This document shows, piece after piece, positions 4,473 through 5,153 of a stretch of 5,153 bases of DNA. Numbering within the stretch: the first letter of the stretch is position 1; each line of letters opens with the position of its first letter. Below the pieces are notes generated by a model. It ran no database searches and had not been told where the DNA came from. It saw only the letters and a program-made list of their open reading frames with translations. Source of the DNA: JAWLEV01 sp041685915 (GTDB lineage Bacteria > Chloroflexota > Anaerolineae > UBA1429); NCBI GenBank assembly GCA_041685915.1, contig JAWLEV010000123.1:1-5153 (forward strand), written 5' to 3'. Both the position numbers and the translations under genes were made by a program.

Positions 4473-4979
4473 TCATTCCCCAAAGATCTCTGCTTCAACC
4501 TTAACTGACAGTATCAGATAATCGGCTATCTTGATGTGTTCCAGCAACTCCCGCACCTGGGCCTTGCTGTACATTCCACTCGACCACATTTCTCGCAAGA
4601 GGGTCTGTAAGGAAAGAACCTTTACGCCCTGGTCCTGAGCATAGTCCTGAGCTATTTGGTCATTGGTGGCAAAGAACGCTCCTTCTGACTTGCAAAAAGC
4701 AATAGCCTCCAGTTCTCCTTCTCCCAGCGGTGAACCTGCCGTCCAAATCTGCTCATAGATTTGTCGGGCCTGATCTGTCAGGGAAACGACAGAGACACGA
4801 CCAAGTAATCTTTGAGGAAAGCCATATCCGTATTGTAAAGGCGCCGCGATCTCATCGCGGATGGCTGGTGTCATCACCATCTGCTCGCTTCCCAAAAGGC
4901 TCTCAAGCATATCCACAGCATCCACTTTGGCGAACATACTCAGGATATCAGCGTCGACGACGACCTCTTCCTCGCTCAC
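4473..4979 (-). CDS. PIN-domain protein (DUF3368-like), toxin partner of UPF0175 antitoxin
   Basis: A 168-aa protein. EEEVVVDADILSMF (residues 3-16) gives the first acid of a PIN domain (D9 or D11). TPAIRDEI (37-44) holds a second acid. GEGELEAIAFCKSEG (86-100) and FFATNDQIAQDYAQ (102-115), with E87/E89 and D107, match the third and fourth acidic positions, and GVKVLSLQTLL (118-128) is the usual last strand and helix. About 40 residues follow that are typical of the longer DUF3368-type members. All acids look intact, so it should be an active Mg-dependent nuclease. Start choice: the GTG at 4979 overlaps the antitoxin stop (GTGA) and has GAGG 8 nt upstream. An in-frame GTG at 5006 would add MAQAAEDVG but lacks a good ribosome site. 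It forms a toxin-antitoxin-like pair with the upstream UPF0175 gene; whether it is toxic is not shown by sequence. Confidence 0.8.
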   Translation of the reverse strand: MSEEEVVVDADILSMFAKVDAVDMLESLLGSEQMVMTPAIRDEIAAPLQYGYGFPQRLLGRVSVVSLTDQARQIYEQIWTAGSPLGEGELEAIAFCKSEGAFFATNDQIAQDYAQDQGVKVLSLQTLLREMWSSGMYSKAQVRELLEHIKIADYLILSVKVEAEIFGE

Positions 4980-5153
4980 TCCGACGTCCTCAGCTGCCTG
5001 AGCCACCGCATCTCATCCTGAACAGCATCGCCCCGCGGGGGAACGATTCTGGGGACGCCGGCCTCTCGCAGGGATTCCTTGAAACTCTCTATATCGACGC
5101 CCTCAATTTCGGCCCCGCGAGAGAGTGAAATCCTTCCCTGCTTGTAGAGCTCG
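4976..5153 (-). CDS. UPF0175 family antitoxin, C-terminal part (cut by window edge)
   Basis: 58 codons before TGA 4978-4976, with the 5' end outside the window. ELYKQGRISLSRGAEIEGVD followed by IESFKESLREAGVPRIV is the conserved helix-turn-helix-like core of UPF0175 (LY..G.IS...AA..AG......F...L...GV). In most members the second A of the AAE motif is present; here it is RGAE. The tail PPRGDAVQDEMRWLRQL is charged and probably contacts the toxin. UPF0175 proteins are routinely encoded just before PIN-domain genes and are thought to act as antitoxins. The stop overlaps the PIN start by 4 nt, supporting translational coupling. The missing N-terminal half of this kind of protein is what the 31-aa fragment at 99-4 resembles. 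Confidence 0.85.
   Translation of the reverse strand, partial: ELYKQGRISLSRGAEIEGVDIESFKESLREAGVPRIVPPRGDAVQDEMRWLRQLRTSE

Noticed and set aside
4473..5006. Longer PIN protein starting at GTG 5006
   Set aside because: No good ribosome site, and the extra nine residues lie inside the antitoxin gene; GTG 4979 has GAGG at 8 nt and the usual stop-start overlap.

Overview
The window is a GC-rich bacterial accessory region in which every supported gene reads on the minus strand, so transcription runs from high to low coordinates. Interspersed CACGGAT-type repeats and several PIN toxin-antitoxin loci suggest an environmental bacterium. This resembles what is common in Chloroflexota (Anaerolineae-like) genomes, but the assignment is inference and weak.

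From right to left in transcription order, the first unit (5153-4473) is a UPF0175-type antitoxin, cut by the window edge, followed by a PIN-domain protein that starts on the antitoxin stop codon (GTGA overlap). Next is a 423-base gene-free stretch (4050-4472) holding hairpins, repeat copy B and a good sigma70-type promoter (-35 4131-4136, -10 TATAAT 4108-4113).

That promoter faces a tight four-gene operon (4049-959). It encodes a membrane-anchored arylsulfotransferase-like beta-propeller, an 80-aa secreted or membrane protein with a YGGPG motif, a 131-aa three-helix membrane protein, and a cytosolic PAPS-type sulfotransferase. The four genes are separated by 15 nt or overlap by 1 and 4 nt, so they are almost certainly co-translated. 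The simplest reading is a sulfation cassette: a cytoplasmic enzyme sulfates a small or lipid-linked substrate, and an extracytoplasmic ASST-like protein with two small membrane partners handles the product. The chemistry is not provable from sequence.

A second gene-free stretch (657-958) holds repeat copy A (about 88% identical to B over 98 columns, same orientation) and another promoter with a perfect TATAAT (730-735). The sulfation operon is therefore bracketed by direct repeats. Downstream lie an intact AbrB/DUF104-like antitoxin (656-399), a VapC-like PIN toxin broken by an internal deletion, two perfect hairpins and a frame change (430-130), and a 31-aa fragment (99-4) resembling the N-terminus of UPF0175-associated antitoxins.

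The most interesting points are the sulfotransferase / ASST-like / small-membrane-protein operon and the decayed toxin gene whose lesion coincides with a member of the same hairpin family found in the flanking repeats.
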